From assembly GCF_002994745.2 (NCBI RefSeq), contig NC_037094.1, forward strand, positions 6,928,001-6,992,000: a stretch of DNA of 64,000 nt, in the 5' to 3' direction. Source of the DNA: Rosa chinensis. Lineage: Eukaryota; Streptophyta; Magnoliopsida; Rosales; Rosaceae. Below are positions 21,605 through 33,720 of the stretch, one piece after another; the first letter of the stretch is position 1; every line of letters starts with the position of its first letter. The notes under the pieces are model-generated. The model searched no databases and was not told where the DNA came from. It saw only the letters and a program-made list of their open reading frames with translations. A program made the translations under genes and the position numbers.

Positions 21605-23339
21605 CATATATATAAACCAAAAAAAAAAACTCTTACTTCCCCAAATCTAAGAAATAATTCAACCACAAATAAAAACACCAAGCTACACAATTATATTGCA
21701 AAGAATTTAAAAAAAAAAAGAGAAAAAAGCAATCACTAGGACATGATTTATATCACGTTACACACTTTAAGGAGCATTTGAGACATCTCCGCAGTTTATC
21801 AAATTTCTCCTGCACACAATATTAGAAGATCAGAAAAGGCTGAAACATTTCGTATCAATCTCTAGCCACTACTAGAAATCTGGCTATAGGACACCATCTA
21901 GTATTGGTGTGAATTGACAACAATTGACACCCTTCATCACATTAGCCACTTATGGCAGCCACCCTTATTGTGTCAATCCCCTTTGCTCCCGTTTCTAATG
22001 TGACATAGAGCACCAATTGCTTAATGGTGCCATCATCACCCATAACTCCTGTCAGATGTCAAATCATATTTGGCACATATCTTACGGTGGCAAAACTAGA
22101 TATTTTAATTTTTTTAATTAAAAAAAAATTAATGCCAAATTTGGCACCCTTCTTCATCCACCAACATGCCATGTGGCATTACAATTAATAGAAAGCGGCT
22201 GGAATAACCAATATGAATTTATGAACAAACTAAATGATTTCAACATCCATACATTGATTGCAAAACTGGTTTACATAGTCAAAGTGCCAATTTCATTGTT
22301 ACAGAATATAACTTGCAAACATCAATAGAGTTATGTAGGAAAGGGAAAAAGAGAGGGGCAAAAAAATTGATTTTATGTAGCAACCTTTGCACAATTGTTG
22401 CATAACACAACACATGCAGTTCTGATTTCCAATATCTGCCAAAAAAACAGAAGGTACAATTAATACATAGGCCATCTCCACCATGTGTACTCAGCAGTTT
22501 TAAATATGAAGTTACTAACAGTGTTGACATCACAACAATTTGCTAACAAACCAAAAATACAATATTCATTACTCCATCACCCACAATTCATTCTACATAG
22601 AAGAGAAACTGTATCACCCAAACATAATGATTGATTATAATAGTTATGATACATAGATATAGATCAATTCCAATCCCTTTCCAATACAAATACTAGAAAT
22701 ATCATAATCTCGATGCTTTTCATTTGGCAATGCAATCTGATCTGATTAAATACAGTAAATCATAACAAGATGCTTTTTTAACTCCATTCATATATATTGT
22801 GATTTCTAACGCATATGATAAAAGTGAAAAGCAAAATAAAATATGTTACTTCAAAAATATAAGAGAAGAAAGTTAACTACCTGCATTTAGAGACATGGTG
22901 GCGACAACCCATATATCTACATATACATTAGATCATTATCACATCACCCCTGCACATGGCTTAACATAACACTGCTTCATGATTGTTGCTGTGATTTCCA
23001 CCGGACAAGTCAAAATATGTACACAATATAAGCATGATAAAAGTATACTGGTAAGTTCTCCTAGTTTAGCTATCATTAACCAACCTACAAAATGAGTCTA
23101 TGGTCAGTAAAGTTACCACACTGGTTTGCAGGCGTAAGGTAACTCAATACACCATCTAAGTCTGCAACTCACTCTACATATAAGCAAACCTACAAAAGTA
23201 AAAGTCAACAATAAGTAAAATTCAATGCTCAAATAGTAGATCAAAACTAGCACCTAGATCAAAACTAACACCCTAATACTTTATTTCACAGTGAATTAAC
23301 AAATCAAAACCCACCAGTTTTGGATGTGAATTTTATGTG

Positions 23340-23482
23340 TTAAGTGTTGACATACTTCCTAACATCATCATCCTTGGTGAGGTTAAATAGCTTGCGGATC
23401 TTGGAAGCCCTCTTTGGACCTCTCACTGTTGGCTTTTCAACATCAGTCAGTCCAGGAAGGTCACAGTCACCTTTCTTAACAA
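23340..23482 (-). pseudogene. Captured 40S ribosomal protein eS6 exon
   Basis: The minus strand reads [20 protein letters not shown] then [20 protein letters not shown] and VNT followed by stop. This is the conserved middle of eS6 (RPS6), a 40S subunit protein. N-terminal and C-terminal parts, including the phosphorylated tail, are missing. The stop after VNT probably marks the end of the captured exon. The segment is well conserved, so capture may be fairly recent. Confidence 0.85.
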
Positions 23483-24287
23483 TGAGTCAATGACCAAGTT
23501 CAACACAAAAAGGTCTGGACTAATAATGCATCCATGAACAGACTTCCTTCTTCATTCACTATTCCTCCTTCCATGTCCTTGGAAGCATGAGGCTCCTAAA
23601 ATAATATGCACAAATCAATGGCAAAATCAAACAATGGTCAAGAAAAATCAAAGCAGTTGATACTAAAACAGAAAACCAACATCCTAAAATCAATTGCCTT
23701 TTCCTCTCTCTCTCTCTCTCTCCCTCCCTCCCCCACAAAATCTTTAACATACCCCTGTGGAGCAAACGGCAAACACACCCTGGGGTTAACACTCCTTGCT
23801 TCGAAGGAAACAATTTCTTGTCACAGCCTCCCATAATTTTGAACACATAACTCCTGAGTCCTGTTAAAAATTAAAGAGAAAGACAAAAGAGTGCATTAAT
23901 GTAAAGTGACTCCAACTAAAATTCTAGAAAACGTAAAAAACCTTATGAATTGTCAGAATTCATACCTCACAATCTGTGCATCACCATTGACTTCTTGACT
24001 GATCTCTTATATCAGAATGCTCAGCTGCAGGTTAAATGATTTATGAAGGGATTAGTTCCATTGATTTCATCAACGAACAGGAAGTAAAACAGTGTTAGTC
24101 TTTCTTAGAGGAGGAAAAGAAATGTTAAGCAAAAAATCTCCAATCAAATTGGCGATCAGTTCCAAACACAAATGTTCACCGTGGTAATAAAGAGGATAAA
24201 TTAAGAAGGAAGAATTAACATCAACCAATAGAAAACTTAATGAGAACTTGAGAAGCATTGCTAGAAAAATACATGATCTACTATAAA

Positions 24288-24639
24288 TCCCAACAATGAA
24301 GCCAACATTAAATTGCCCGATCACCTAAGAGTTAGGAAACAACTGGAGGTCAAGTACAATCTAACATAATCAGAAAGCCAATTCATACACAGTAAGTTTA
24401 GGAGGCAATGGATAGAGTTTAGGATATTTTGGAAACAAAGAACATTACATAAATACCGTTATCAAGAAACCGAAAGTAGTGCACAAAAATCAGCTAATGC
24501 AATCAACAACCTTCATTCTACCAAAATCTTCCTTTCTGAGAAGTCTTTCCAATTCCATGGCAGCTGCAGCTAAGGCCCTTGCTTTCCGCTCCTTATGTTC
24601 TGCTTGAGAAAGCTCCAGTGTTGCAGCAGTATCATACCT
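24288..24639 (-). pseudogene. Captured PMS1-like mismatch-repair gene exons
   Basis: Exon 24639-24511 reads AATLELSQAEHKERKARALA then MELERLLRKEDFGRMK and ends at a GT donor. Exon 24324 to about 24288 continues VIGQFNVGFIVG after an AG acceptor. This is the C-terminal dimerisation region entry of MutL homologue PMS1 (FGRMKVIGQFNLGFI in relatives). The ATPase domain and endonuclease motifs are absent. It lies upstream, in transcript sense, of the eS6 fragment in the same element. Confidence 0.7.
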
Positions 24640-25403
24640 GCTAGTGACGAAGAAAATAAATTCCATAAAAACATATTGCAGTCAGCCAATTTTGCACCTG
24701 TAAAGGAATCCATTAAAGGTTATGTTTGGAGTTTGAGGAGTATAATAGACCGTTGCCTCCGAGGCGTAATGGTTTGTAGGCATGGAAAGCAAATCATCCT
24801 AAACAGGCTATGGCAGATGCAGAGAGAAGAAAGATACATAAAAACCAATTAATGCTAGGTGAAAGCCACTCAAAAAATTAAAGAAGAAAACTTGCAACAA
24901 ATCATATTAAGCACATATATACCTGATCGGAAAATGGTGTGAAGAAAGAGGAGGGGAGATGGATTACGGTTTGAAGATGAAACATGTCGCACAGTGAGTG
25001 AAGAAATGGACCAAAACCGGAAGATCTACGAGCACCAAATTGGAAACGAACCAATATCGAACCATCTACGAGCCAATTAAGCACGGATCGTTGAAAACAA
25101 CGGCAGATCTACATGAGAGAGAGAGAGAGAGATCTATATGAAAATGAAAAGAACGGCAAACCTACTTTCCCTTTTGCTCAATATATTGAAAGTCTCCAAT
25201 CACATAGTTTTTTGGGTTGTGAAAAACTCAACTAGTGACAAGGCCCAATTCTATATTTGAATAAAATTATGGAGCACTGTTGTTCAGTGACTGGGTCGTG
25301 AAGACTCACCAATCCAAGGCAATGGTGCCATATTAACTGACAATGGAGACCAACGTTAAATAGTGGCCCAGATCGGTGATCTATGGCCCAAATTCTAGTA
25401 GTG

Positions 25404-26036
25404 AGCATATCAAATCAAGAGATGTTAAGTCCAACACCCTAGCTGTTCATCTAATAGCTAGGTTGCAGAAGCTGCAGAACACCTAAACTATGATTACCCA
25501 GATTAACTAATTCCAGTTTCCCTAGTCCCAGCTAATTGAGTTCAAATAGACACTTTGCGTTAAAGATGAAGCTTAAATCAAAGGCTCACACATGACAATT
25601 AAATAGAATGCTCCAGAAGGCATAAAGGATGCAAAATTATGTTAATGTTTCTTATTTTCTCCTTTTTTTTCTTTTTTTTTTTGACAAAAGTTAGGAAATA
25701 TAAGAAAGTAAATTTAGGAAACACACCTTGTTGATTCCATATTTTTTGCATATCCCACCTTTTGAGTGCCAAGCTTGATGGGATCATGTTGCCTGCCATA
25801 TATGGAGTACCAACTCTATTGCCTAGAATCATACATTCAGCACCCATACAAACAAGTAAATAAACAAAATATATAAGACAAAAGAACCAGTTGTATTAAA
25901 AAAATGCCAGGCAGCACACATCATACATCTGAATTCAAGATGATAATTTGAAAATAAAGGATATCATTGAAAGACCATCACAACAAAAATTTAACTTGGT
26001 AGCTCAAATCATTCAATTCATAAGAAAATAACAAGG
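25404..26036. other. Spacer between CACTA-5 and the LPA3-like exons
   Basis: A minus-strand open frame at 25730-25847 (MILGNRVGTPYMAGNMIPSS) could be an exon, but I do not recognise it. The rest is AT-rich and looks intronic. Confidence 0.35.
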
Positions 26037-26677
26037 GGCATGTCGAGTCCCAGCAAGCTGCAATGGTATTCCAGCAAGGGCACCTTCCCCCTTAGAGACT
26101 TGAACACACAAACCCGACAATGAAAATTTTGGATGCCAGGCAAAGTTCACATGACCATTAAGCACTAGTCTAAGTAAGAGAAACCAGGATCAAATTACCT
26201 TGACAGATTTCCCATCATCAGCAAATGAAAGAGCTAGAGTTCGAACAAGTTCCATTAAGGTGCCTATTCGATAAACATCCTGTCCATCATAAGATACAGT
26301 TAACTCCAAACAAGTTTAGGAAAATTAAGGCAAAGGTCCCTTACCATTTCTGGGTTCAGCTCTGGAATATTAATCTCCACCTGCCAATATGGAATGACAC
26401 ATGAAGCCAAATTAATCTAGCCCCATTACATGAATAACCACATGACTTGACAAAGAGATGTGCGCACAATATCGTAACATGGATGCAGACATGTAGAAAT
26501 ATAGACACACACATCACTTATGCATCTTAAGTAGAAACAAAAGCAAACCTTTAACCGAATTCCTCCATCATTTATAGATCTTTTGGCGGCTTGCAGTACC
26601 TCATCATAAAAATAGTTCCTGATGTCACTAGAGTATGGGATGCTATTCAATTTAGTAGGAATTCCCCTCCAGTTATT
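26037..26677 (-). pseudogene. LPA3-like (DUF1995) chloroplast protein, four exons, degraded
   Basis: Exons on the minus strand: 26677-26549 (NNWRGIPTKLNSIPYSSDIR, DEVLQAAKRSINDGGIRLK), 26380-26345 (VEINIPELNPEM), 26279-26199 (QDVYRIGTLMELVRTLALSF, ADDGKSVK) and about 26120-26037 (VQVSKGEGALAGIPLQLAGT). The first three join with clean GT-AG sites and one frame. The sequence resembles LOW PSII ACCUMULATION 3, a DUF1995 protein needed for photosystem II assembly in chloroplasts. At the fourth exon the acceptor reads CGG and the frame does not join, so the copy is probably broken. CACTA-4 sits in the intron just upstream of the first exon seen. It may be a real gene remnant or itself a captured fragment. 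Confidence 0.6.
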
Positions 26678-27574
26678 CTGTCAATTTGCAAAAGCAAAAT
26701 ATAAAAGGACACTACACCAAAAACCTTATCCGTCAACGGCAGAAAACCGTTGTGGGATTTGGAGGGCTACAGTTGTAGACCGAGCCGTTGTCTGTTGAAA
26801 ATTCAGACAACGGTGGAACACAGTTGTGTGAGAAAGAAACAGACAACAGGTATGTGTTATAACTATTGTGTGATAGCTCGCCCAGATGTCTAGGCAGATG
26901 CCAAGCGCAGCTGCGCAACAGTTGAGGCGCTGTCTTCAAATAACAGTGCCAGTTTTAAGCTATTGTATGTTAAGTGTGTCAGACAACATATTTTTATTTT
27001 ATCTGTTGTCTGATTGATCTTCAAACTTAAGTTCTTGGATTATATCTGTTGTGTGATTAACTTTTGGACAACAGAGTTCAATTGCTTCTGTTGTCTGAGT
27101 AGAAGTTAGAAGACACTGATTTATTAAAAATCGATGTGTGATATGAATGATTACCATGTGTTTCTGTCACATTTTTGGCCATTCAGACAACAGGCAGTCA
27201 TCATTATATCTAATATGTTGTGCAATCATTTGAACATCCCATTCCTGAATTAGATTGTGCATTCATTTGGTCCACTTACCAAACGAACAGTATGTCATTA
27301 AATACAAACATTGCAAACCATCAAATGAGAAATCTAACCAATACAAGAGCAAAAAAGAGTGTATTTTCCAATCATTGAAGCCAACATTTTAAACAAGAAA
27401 AGAATTATAGTGTCTGCCTATCTACTTGGGACATCAAAAAGCTGATACACATATATCTATTGTTCCAAATCATGTCACGCATGGTGTATGACAATGTACT
27501 AGCAGAGAAGCACAAAAAAGATGCTTTCCTTAACAAAATATAACACCAACCAGCATGCTACTTCATGGTTTATA

Positions 27575-27660
27575 CACGTGTTGACAACAAACTTCCTCCA
27601 CTCATTTCGCACTTGATCAATATCGGCTTGAATGTATTGGCGGCTGCCTCTCCTCTCCCA
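27575..27660 (-). pseudogene. Exon-like stretch of unknown gene in CACTA-4
   Basis: After a CAG acceptor at 27661-27663 the minus strand is open: WERRGSRQYIQADIDQVRNE then WRKFVVNT, ending near a GT. I do not recognise the protein. Its position in the same orientation as the Nudix exons suggests another captured piece. Confidence 0.4.
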
Positions 27661-29279
27661 CTGAAATCAGTTTATCATATCAAAAAGATTAGTTAATCAT
27701 TTTGGTGAATAAGGCATGGACATAATAACAAAATGCTAGTACTGAGTTTTTTCTTCTTCAAACATAACTTCCTCTGATTTTCAGAATAATCTCAATATCA
27801 AAAGACGAAAATCAAATAACCTATCTATCACTTATTCAAGGAACACACTACTGATCAATACTGACAATCTAATTTCAAGACTAATGTGAAACCAAAGAAT
27901 TCTAATAACAGTGAGACTAATTTGATAAGGACTAAGTTCCAACTGAGATTTGCAACTCATGCCTATAAATATAAGCAGACATGCATGCCTATATAACAGC
28001 AATTCCCAATTCTCAGTTGCATACTCATAATCAGATCAAATATAACAACTGCAACTCACAACCTGATTAATTAAGCATATTTATAGCTCTTGAGTTGTCT
28101 AGTGATAAGGCTAGCCTTCATTAACATACCTTGATTAATATTGATAAGTTGTCATTAAAAATAACAATTGCTATGAATTACTTATTGCTATGATAAAGCT
28201 AGCCTTCATTAAAAATAACTCAACTTATCGTCAAAAATGATTCTATAGACAGTGGAGAAAATCCAGCATAGTTCCCCTTTACTTTTGCCAAGCAAAGCTC
28301 ATGGATGCACTTGAAGAGCCCATGTTTTTGGGTGACTGGTTGAGCTGCGAATTCCTTGAGTGAAATCCACTACGTGAAACAAAAACAATGCCACAAAGTT
28401 ATGGTCAATTTTCTTATGCAGTTACTTGATTCACTCTAAAATATATGAGACCATTCGAATTTAGGCATGTATAAGAAACATAACTGATAAAGTGGACAAA
28501 TTGTACTGATAACTTGATTTTCAGAAATTAATTTCAGAAGTAATGTCGATCAGAACGTATTTTCAACAAAAATTTACCTTAGCTGCCTCAATCTCTAGGT
28601 CTTACTTTTGGATCTCAAAGGATAGAGGATGCATCATGCACACAAAAAACAGATCCGACTTCTCAAAAAATAACTTGTGTGCTTGCCTATAGGTAGGAAA
28701 CAAGAAAGTATGTAGGATTAGAATCTACACCATGGTTTACGTCTGTAAAGTAGAAGAAAAGATTTGAAATTCTATAAATCCATGCTAATGAGAATCAAAG
28801 TTGGAGCCAATAAAGAAAGAAAAAACGCTATGCAATCAATTGTGTGATTTCAGAATCTCTCTAGAGGTACTCCTCTGAGCATTTTTGTCTTACTAGAAAG
28901 AGGGCTTGAGATATGAGTTTGAAGGAAAAGGGTCAAATATTGAATGGGAGCAAAAGAACCATCTACTTATTCTAAAGTAGAGGGTGCTGTTTACTCATTC
29001 AGAGATGAAAATCTGCTACTTTCACTACTAGAATAATGTCATTAGACATCACCACTATTAAATCGGTCAGGATTGCACCTGATGTTAAAAATCATGTTAA
29101 CATCAGTTTGTGAAGAAACCGATTTCTATTGTTATTATGGACATCAGTCACCAAAGAAACCGATGAGAAAAGTTTCGTATGAAAAATTTACAAAAACGCG
29201 GGAGGACTAAGTTGAAAAATTTGAGAAACGCGGGGACTAAAAATTTCATTCCCCCGACACTTTGTTTTTTTTCCCACAC

Positions 29280-29830
29280 CACTTGCATCGACTTTGAGTC
29301 ATTCCCTAACCCTAACTCATTTTCACCCGACCTCCTCGTCTTCCTCCTCCGCCTCTGAGCAGCACCTTACCCTTATCCAGGGTTCTAAAACGCTCCGTCG
29401 CTCTCCCTTCTGGGTTCCGTCGCTCCATCGCTCTCTCTCTCTTTTCTGCACGCTCCGTCGGCCGTCGGCCAGTCGCTCTCTCTCTATCCGACAGGCTCTC
29501 TCTCGATCATTCGATTGACTCGATTCTCAGTCTCTCTCCGGCCAGCTCTCTAGCTCTCCAGCTCGCAGGTAAACTCTATTCTCAGTCTTTCTGGGTTTTA
29601 CTCTCAATCGAATTTCTGGGTTCACACTTTTCAGGGTTTTCTGGGTTTGATTTTGGGTTGGATTTCTGGGTTCAAGGCTTCAAGCTCGGTGATTCTTCAA
29701 CCTCGACGCTTGGTGATTCTTCATTCTTCACTCTTGATTTCTGGGTTCAAGTGGTGATTCTTCAAGCTCGATTTCTGGGTTTTGGATTCGGTGTTTCTGC
29801 AAGCTCGGTGAGTCTTGTTATGATAGTTAA
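29280..29830 (+). other. CACTA-2 pyrimidine-rich leader-like region
   Basis: The segment begins with CCCTAACCCTAACTCATT and is rich in TCTCTCTC and CTTCTTC words, with repeated TTTCTGGGTT and GGTGATTCTTCA motifs. It looks like a plant 5' untranslated region or first exon with intron. The 74-codon frame at 29294 is serine-rich and may be chance. Confidence 0.35.
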
Positions 29831-30030
29831 ACATTAATTATTTGCAAGAGTTTTAATTTAGGGATGAATTATTTTTATGTAATGATGTAAATACCAGAAA
29901 TAGTTCTTCATTATAAGGCATACATGTCAAACTATTACAAAAGGAAAAGTATAATAAAATTAGATCTCGTATTGAAATCTCATATAAGGCATACATGTCA
30001 AAACATGAAGTATTCGTGTTCTATTGCAGG

Positions 30031-30625
30031 TAGTTTCTTGCCCTTGTGCACTGGGTCTTGCATACATGTCAAAACACCATCTACCATCTTCATTTATATT
30101 CACTTTGATTTTGTATATCTGTGAGAAACTCGTGCTGGGTATTGGATATATAATTGTCATACTTCTGTCAACCTTACTTAATATTGTTAATTTGGTGTTT
30201 GAGAGGTTCAATCATATATTCAAGCATGCTTAATATTCTTTCTAGTTATAACACTAAGGTATTTCTGGAGAGTTCTAATATTACTTTTGTTGCACTGAAA
30301 AATGAGCAGGAGCAAGGCAAGGACTCCTTGTGAGAGGAGCAGATGTAATAGAACGCTTGGCCAGTATAGATCATATTGCTTTAGACAAGGTAGATTTGCA
30401 TTTACACAATCATGCTCACTCATACACATTGTACTGGCTCTAAAGAGATGAATCATTTTACTCTTGCTCATATGTGAAGTTATCTCTGCAATCTCACTCG
30501 AAGCTTCAACCTTCAGACAGGAACCCTCACTGAAGGAAAACCTGTTGTTTCTAGCATTGTTTCAAGTACAAACAATTGTATATGTTGGACGTGAAGGGGA
30601 AGGTATCATCGGTGCTTATTTTTTT
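30031..30625 (+). pseudogene. Captured copper-transporting P-type ATPase exons (PAA2/HMA8-like)
   Basis: Exon 30031-30063 (after CAG) reads VVSCPCALGLA, the CPC metal-binding membrane helix. Exon 30310-30389 reads ARQGLLVRGADVIERLASID and HIALDK at a GT donor. Exon 30517 onward reads TGTLTEGKPVVSSIVS, so the DKTGT phosphorylation motif is rebuilt across the splice. TIVYVGREGEGIIGAY follows to about 30625. The wording is closest to PAA2/HMA8, the thylakoid copper pump. The metal-binding N-terminus, most membrane helices and the nucleotide-binding domain are absent. Confidence 0.8.
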
Positions 30626-30639
30626 AGGTTTTTGTGTGA

Positions 30640-32320
30640 TCCATGCGTAATTATTCGGATGAGTAATGTAGGCATTAGTGGTTCTTTTGGCAGTTTTCAT
30701 TATCAGTTATTTACTGTTGTTCATTTTCTATTTCATTTCGTGGTTGTTGATTTAAGGATTACTTCTGTTCTCATAACCTGCCAATCCCCTCCTCCTGAAT
30801 GTATATACAATAATATCCCTTACTTTTATTGTGATGTTGTGTGTATAATCTTGCTGGGAAAAATGAGTTTTATGAACTTGTCACATCAAAATTTGTTTAA
30901 TTGGGATTTTATTTTCTTTACATGATAGTGATTTACTACCTAAGTTTGCTCATTCCAGCTTTTGGTGCCTCTTGTTAGCTCATACAGGTATGAGGAGGTG
31001 AGGTGAACATGAGTGGCAAAATCAAAGGCTAAGCTGCTCCATGAAGTGATCTTGGGGCAGGAATTCAGTCATCTGAGGATATCAGGATACTGGCTGCATT
31101 TGGGTACTGGCTTAGCCTTTTGACAAATACAGATTTTGATCTTTTCAGTATTTTATTTCCCCTGGGCTTTGCAATAATTTTGATGGTTGATTGAAAAAAT
31201 TAGAAGATAGAGTTTTCAGTGTGTTTTGTTTTTTTGTTTGAAAATTTTGGGTTAGTTTTATATTGTTTGTGTATTGTGCAACAGTTTTGCAATGTAGTTA
31301 AGTTTGTTTCTGTTTGATCAGTTTCAGTATATAGTGTATATAGGTGAGCGCTAGAAATAGAGTATTGGAAATTTCAAAGAAACTTATGGATTTGGAAAGA
31401 CACATCTCATCAACTTTCATTAAACAAAATAATCTCATATGATTGGATGTTTGTTAATGTTTAGAGATATTCTGCAGTTTTGTTTAAAGTCTACAAATGG
31501 TTTCTGCAGTAAATGAAATGCTTTACTTTAGTAGCTTTTTCAATGAGGTGGGTTCGTTTGTTTCTGGCATGAAGGGTTATTAAGGTGGAAAGTTGGAAGC
31601 TTGTTGTTCTCGTTTTGTATTTTAGTATAAGGAATGAAATGGATTGAACCGTTGGTTATGACATTAAGGCATTAAGGCTATGTTAAAATGACAGCTTTGT
31701 ATGGTTGTCAGGTTGTGTACTTGTGTGGTTGTTTATATCATGCAATGGTGAAAAGTTGCAGCTTTTTAATGAGGTGGGGTTTTGGAGGGTTATGCTACAA
31801 AATTGGAAACTTTTTTTGATAAAGTCATAAAGGGTCCAAATTCCAGTATTAGGGATGAAATGGATTGGATCATTCATTTATGGCATGTTTAATATTGATC
31901 TGCATTGAATTTATACTGGCTTACCCCTATTGTATTTGGGTAGTATGTATTATGATATACCCTGAGGTATTATATCCTCGTTTGACTGTGAATGATGTTG
32001 TACTGTTGTAGTGTTGTATATGACCAGGTAATATAACATCTTGAGGCATGGTAAACTATATTCTCATTTCTTGGCTGAATGATAGTAGAGTAGGTCTCAT
32101 GAACCTTTTATCAAAGAAATCTTCTGTTATGCTCTTAAGAATGATGAACCCATCAACTAGTTTCAATGCTTCACTATGAACCAGTTAACTGAATTTCTTA
32201 GTGCTTATATAATGGGAAGCTAGGGAAGCCTATTGTTTAGAAGTAAGTATTTATTTGAGAGAAACGAATTATCATTTCTAGTTTGCAGTACATGGTTGAC
32301 ATGAAATCTAAACTTCATTC
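30640..32320. other. CACTA-2 interior without recognised exons
   Basis: AT-rich, intron-like sequence with chance frames only. A splice-bounded plus-strand exon could not be identified. Confidence 0.45.
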
Positions 32321-32325
32321 ATTAG

Positions 32326-32420
32326 GCTAGAGGAGAAGCTTACCAATTTAGAATCAGGAGAAGCTTATCAATTTAGAATCAGAAAATCAAATATTGCGCC
32401 AACAAGCCGTGTCCATGTCA
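32326..32420 (+). pseudogene. Captured plant myosin XI exon with internal duplication
   Basis: After an AG acceptor the frame reads RLEEKLTNLES. A 25-bp direct duplication (32332-32356 and 32357-32381) then shifts the frame, and the second copy continues EKLINLESENQILRQQAVSM before a GT. This is the end of the coiled coil of a plant class XI myosin (LESENQVLRQQA in relatives), a cytoplasmic actin motor. Only one exon is present. Confidence 0.7.
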
Positions 32421-32730
32421 GTACTCTTCTTTTCCCCCTTTGTTACTTAACATAAATTGTGATCATTTTTATCTATGCTGACTGTTCCCTTTGTGGGTTG
32501 AATAAACATCAAAAAGGAGATTACTGTTATTAATGTTAAAGATTTCTTACTCGCTCGATTTCTCTCAAATTTATTTCAAAGGTGCATGATTTGTGAAAAT
32601 TTTAACCAGTGGACCTTCTTTTACAGTCTCACAGACACATTTTTTGTTCCTTTTTCCAGGTACCTCCTTTTTTAGTCCACAAGGTGTTCACACAGATATT
32701 CTCCTTCATCAATGTTCAGTTATTCAACAG

Positions 32731-32795
32731 GTATCAGTTTCTCTTGGAGCTGCATTGAGGGCTGTTCATGGTTGGCTATGCAGCCAGCGCAAAAG
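32731..32795 (+). pseudogene. Probable captured xylulose kinase exon
   Basis: Between a CAG acceptor and a GT donor the frame reads VSVSLGAALRAVHGWLCSQR. It resembles the SASLGAALRAAHGWLC stretch I remember from plant xylulose kinases (FGGY family). Only about 22 residues support this, so the assignment is tentative. The open stretch just before it (SPQGVHTDILLHQCSVIQQ) is not recognised. Confidence 0.4.
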
Positions 32796-33204
32796 GTACT
32801 TTTGTGGGAAAGATCCAAACTTGAACGATGAGAGTCGTGAATTGTGATCTGGGTTTCTGGGCTTTGTGGCTGTAGAAGATCCACCAAGACTAGACTTCTG
32901 ATATTTCTGACGTTCCGCATTGAAGTAGCCGACTACTTACAAACTTTGCTGTAGGTTCTGACCAGTTTCTTGATTTTGAGTTAGGCTAGCTTTTAATTAA
33001 CTTTTTGTAGCAATTATGAACAAACAAGAATACTAATTGCTAGGCTAGCCTTGTAGTATATAGGTGCATGAATTGGGGTTTTATTTTGCTCATTTTGTAA
33101 ACTGTGAAGGATGATGAATGTCGGATATAATACCCCAATTTGCAATTTATAATCACAGTTCTATTTTGTGGACAGATCCTCTTTATAGAATGTGATGTTT
33201 AGAT

Positions 33205-33720
33205 ATAAAGTTGAAATCAGTTTTAGCCATAAAAACTGATGTCCAGTAATACAGATACATCAGTTCCAAAATGAAAATCGATGTTACTAATATATCCAGA
33301 CATCGGTTCATTGTTAAAAACGATATACTACCGAGTGCCAGACATCAGTTCTGAAATGAAAACCGATGTTACTAAAATATCCAGACATCGGTTCATTATC
33401 AGAAACGATATACTACCGAGTGTCAGACATCAGTTCCGAAAGGAAAACCGATGTTACTAAAATATCCAGACATCGGTTCATTGTCAGAAACGATATACTA
33501 CTGAGTCCCAGACATCAGTTCCGAAAGGAAAACCGATGTTACTAAACTATCCAGACATCGGTTCATTGTCAGAAACGATATACTACCGAGTGCTAGACAT
33601 CAGTTCCGAAATGAACACCGATGTTACTAACATATCCACACATCGGTTCATTGTCAGAAACGATATACTACCGAGTGCCAGACATCAGTTCCAAAATGAA
33701 AACCGATGTCTGTAACAGTA
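33205..33720. repeat. 85-bp tandem repeat in the right subterminal region of CACTA-2
   Basis: CCAGACATCGGTTCATT (the last copy reads CCACACATCGG) starts at 33296, 33381, 33466, 33551 and 33636, an exact 85-base period. Each unit contains ACATCGG and CCGATGT in inverted order, so it carries paired potential transposase sites. A partial, more diverged unit precedes the first. Confidence 0.9.

Larger units (their letters stand above)
20489..21866. other. Spacer with an orphan transposon end and short repeats
   Basis: At 20656 there is CACTACAGCAAAATTGGTC followed by repeated (C/T)GTAAAA-type words (GTGCGCCGTAAAAGAC, GTGTCGTAAAATGTC) to about 20910. This looks like one end of a CACTA element whose other end is missing. 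The rest shows only short tandem repeats and low-complexity sequence. Confidence 0.45.
21867..25403. mobile_element. CACTA-5 transposon, 3.5 kb, with PMS1 and RPS6 fragments
   Basis: Ends CACTACTAGAAATCTGGC (left) and CACTACTAGAATTTGGGCC (right, reverse) are inverted repeats, and AGC flanks both sides (21864-21866, 25404-25406). The left subterminal region carries repeated GGCACC- and GGTGTC-like words. No transposase is visible. Two host gene fragments lie on the minus strand. Confidence 0.85.
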
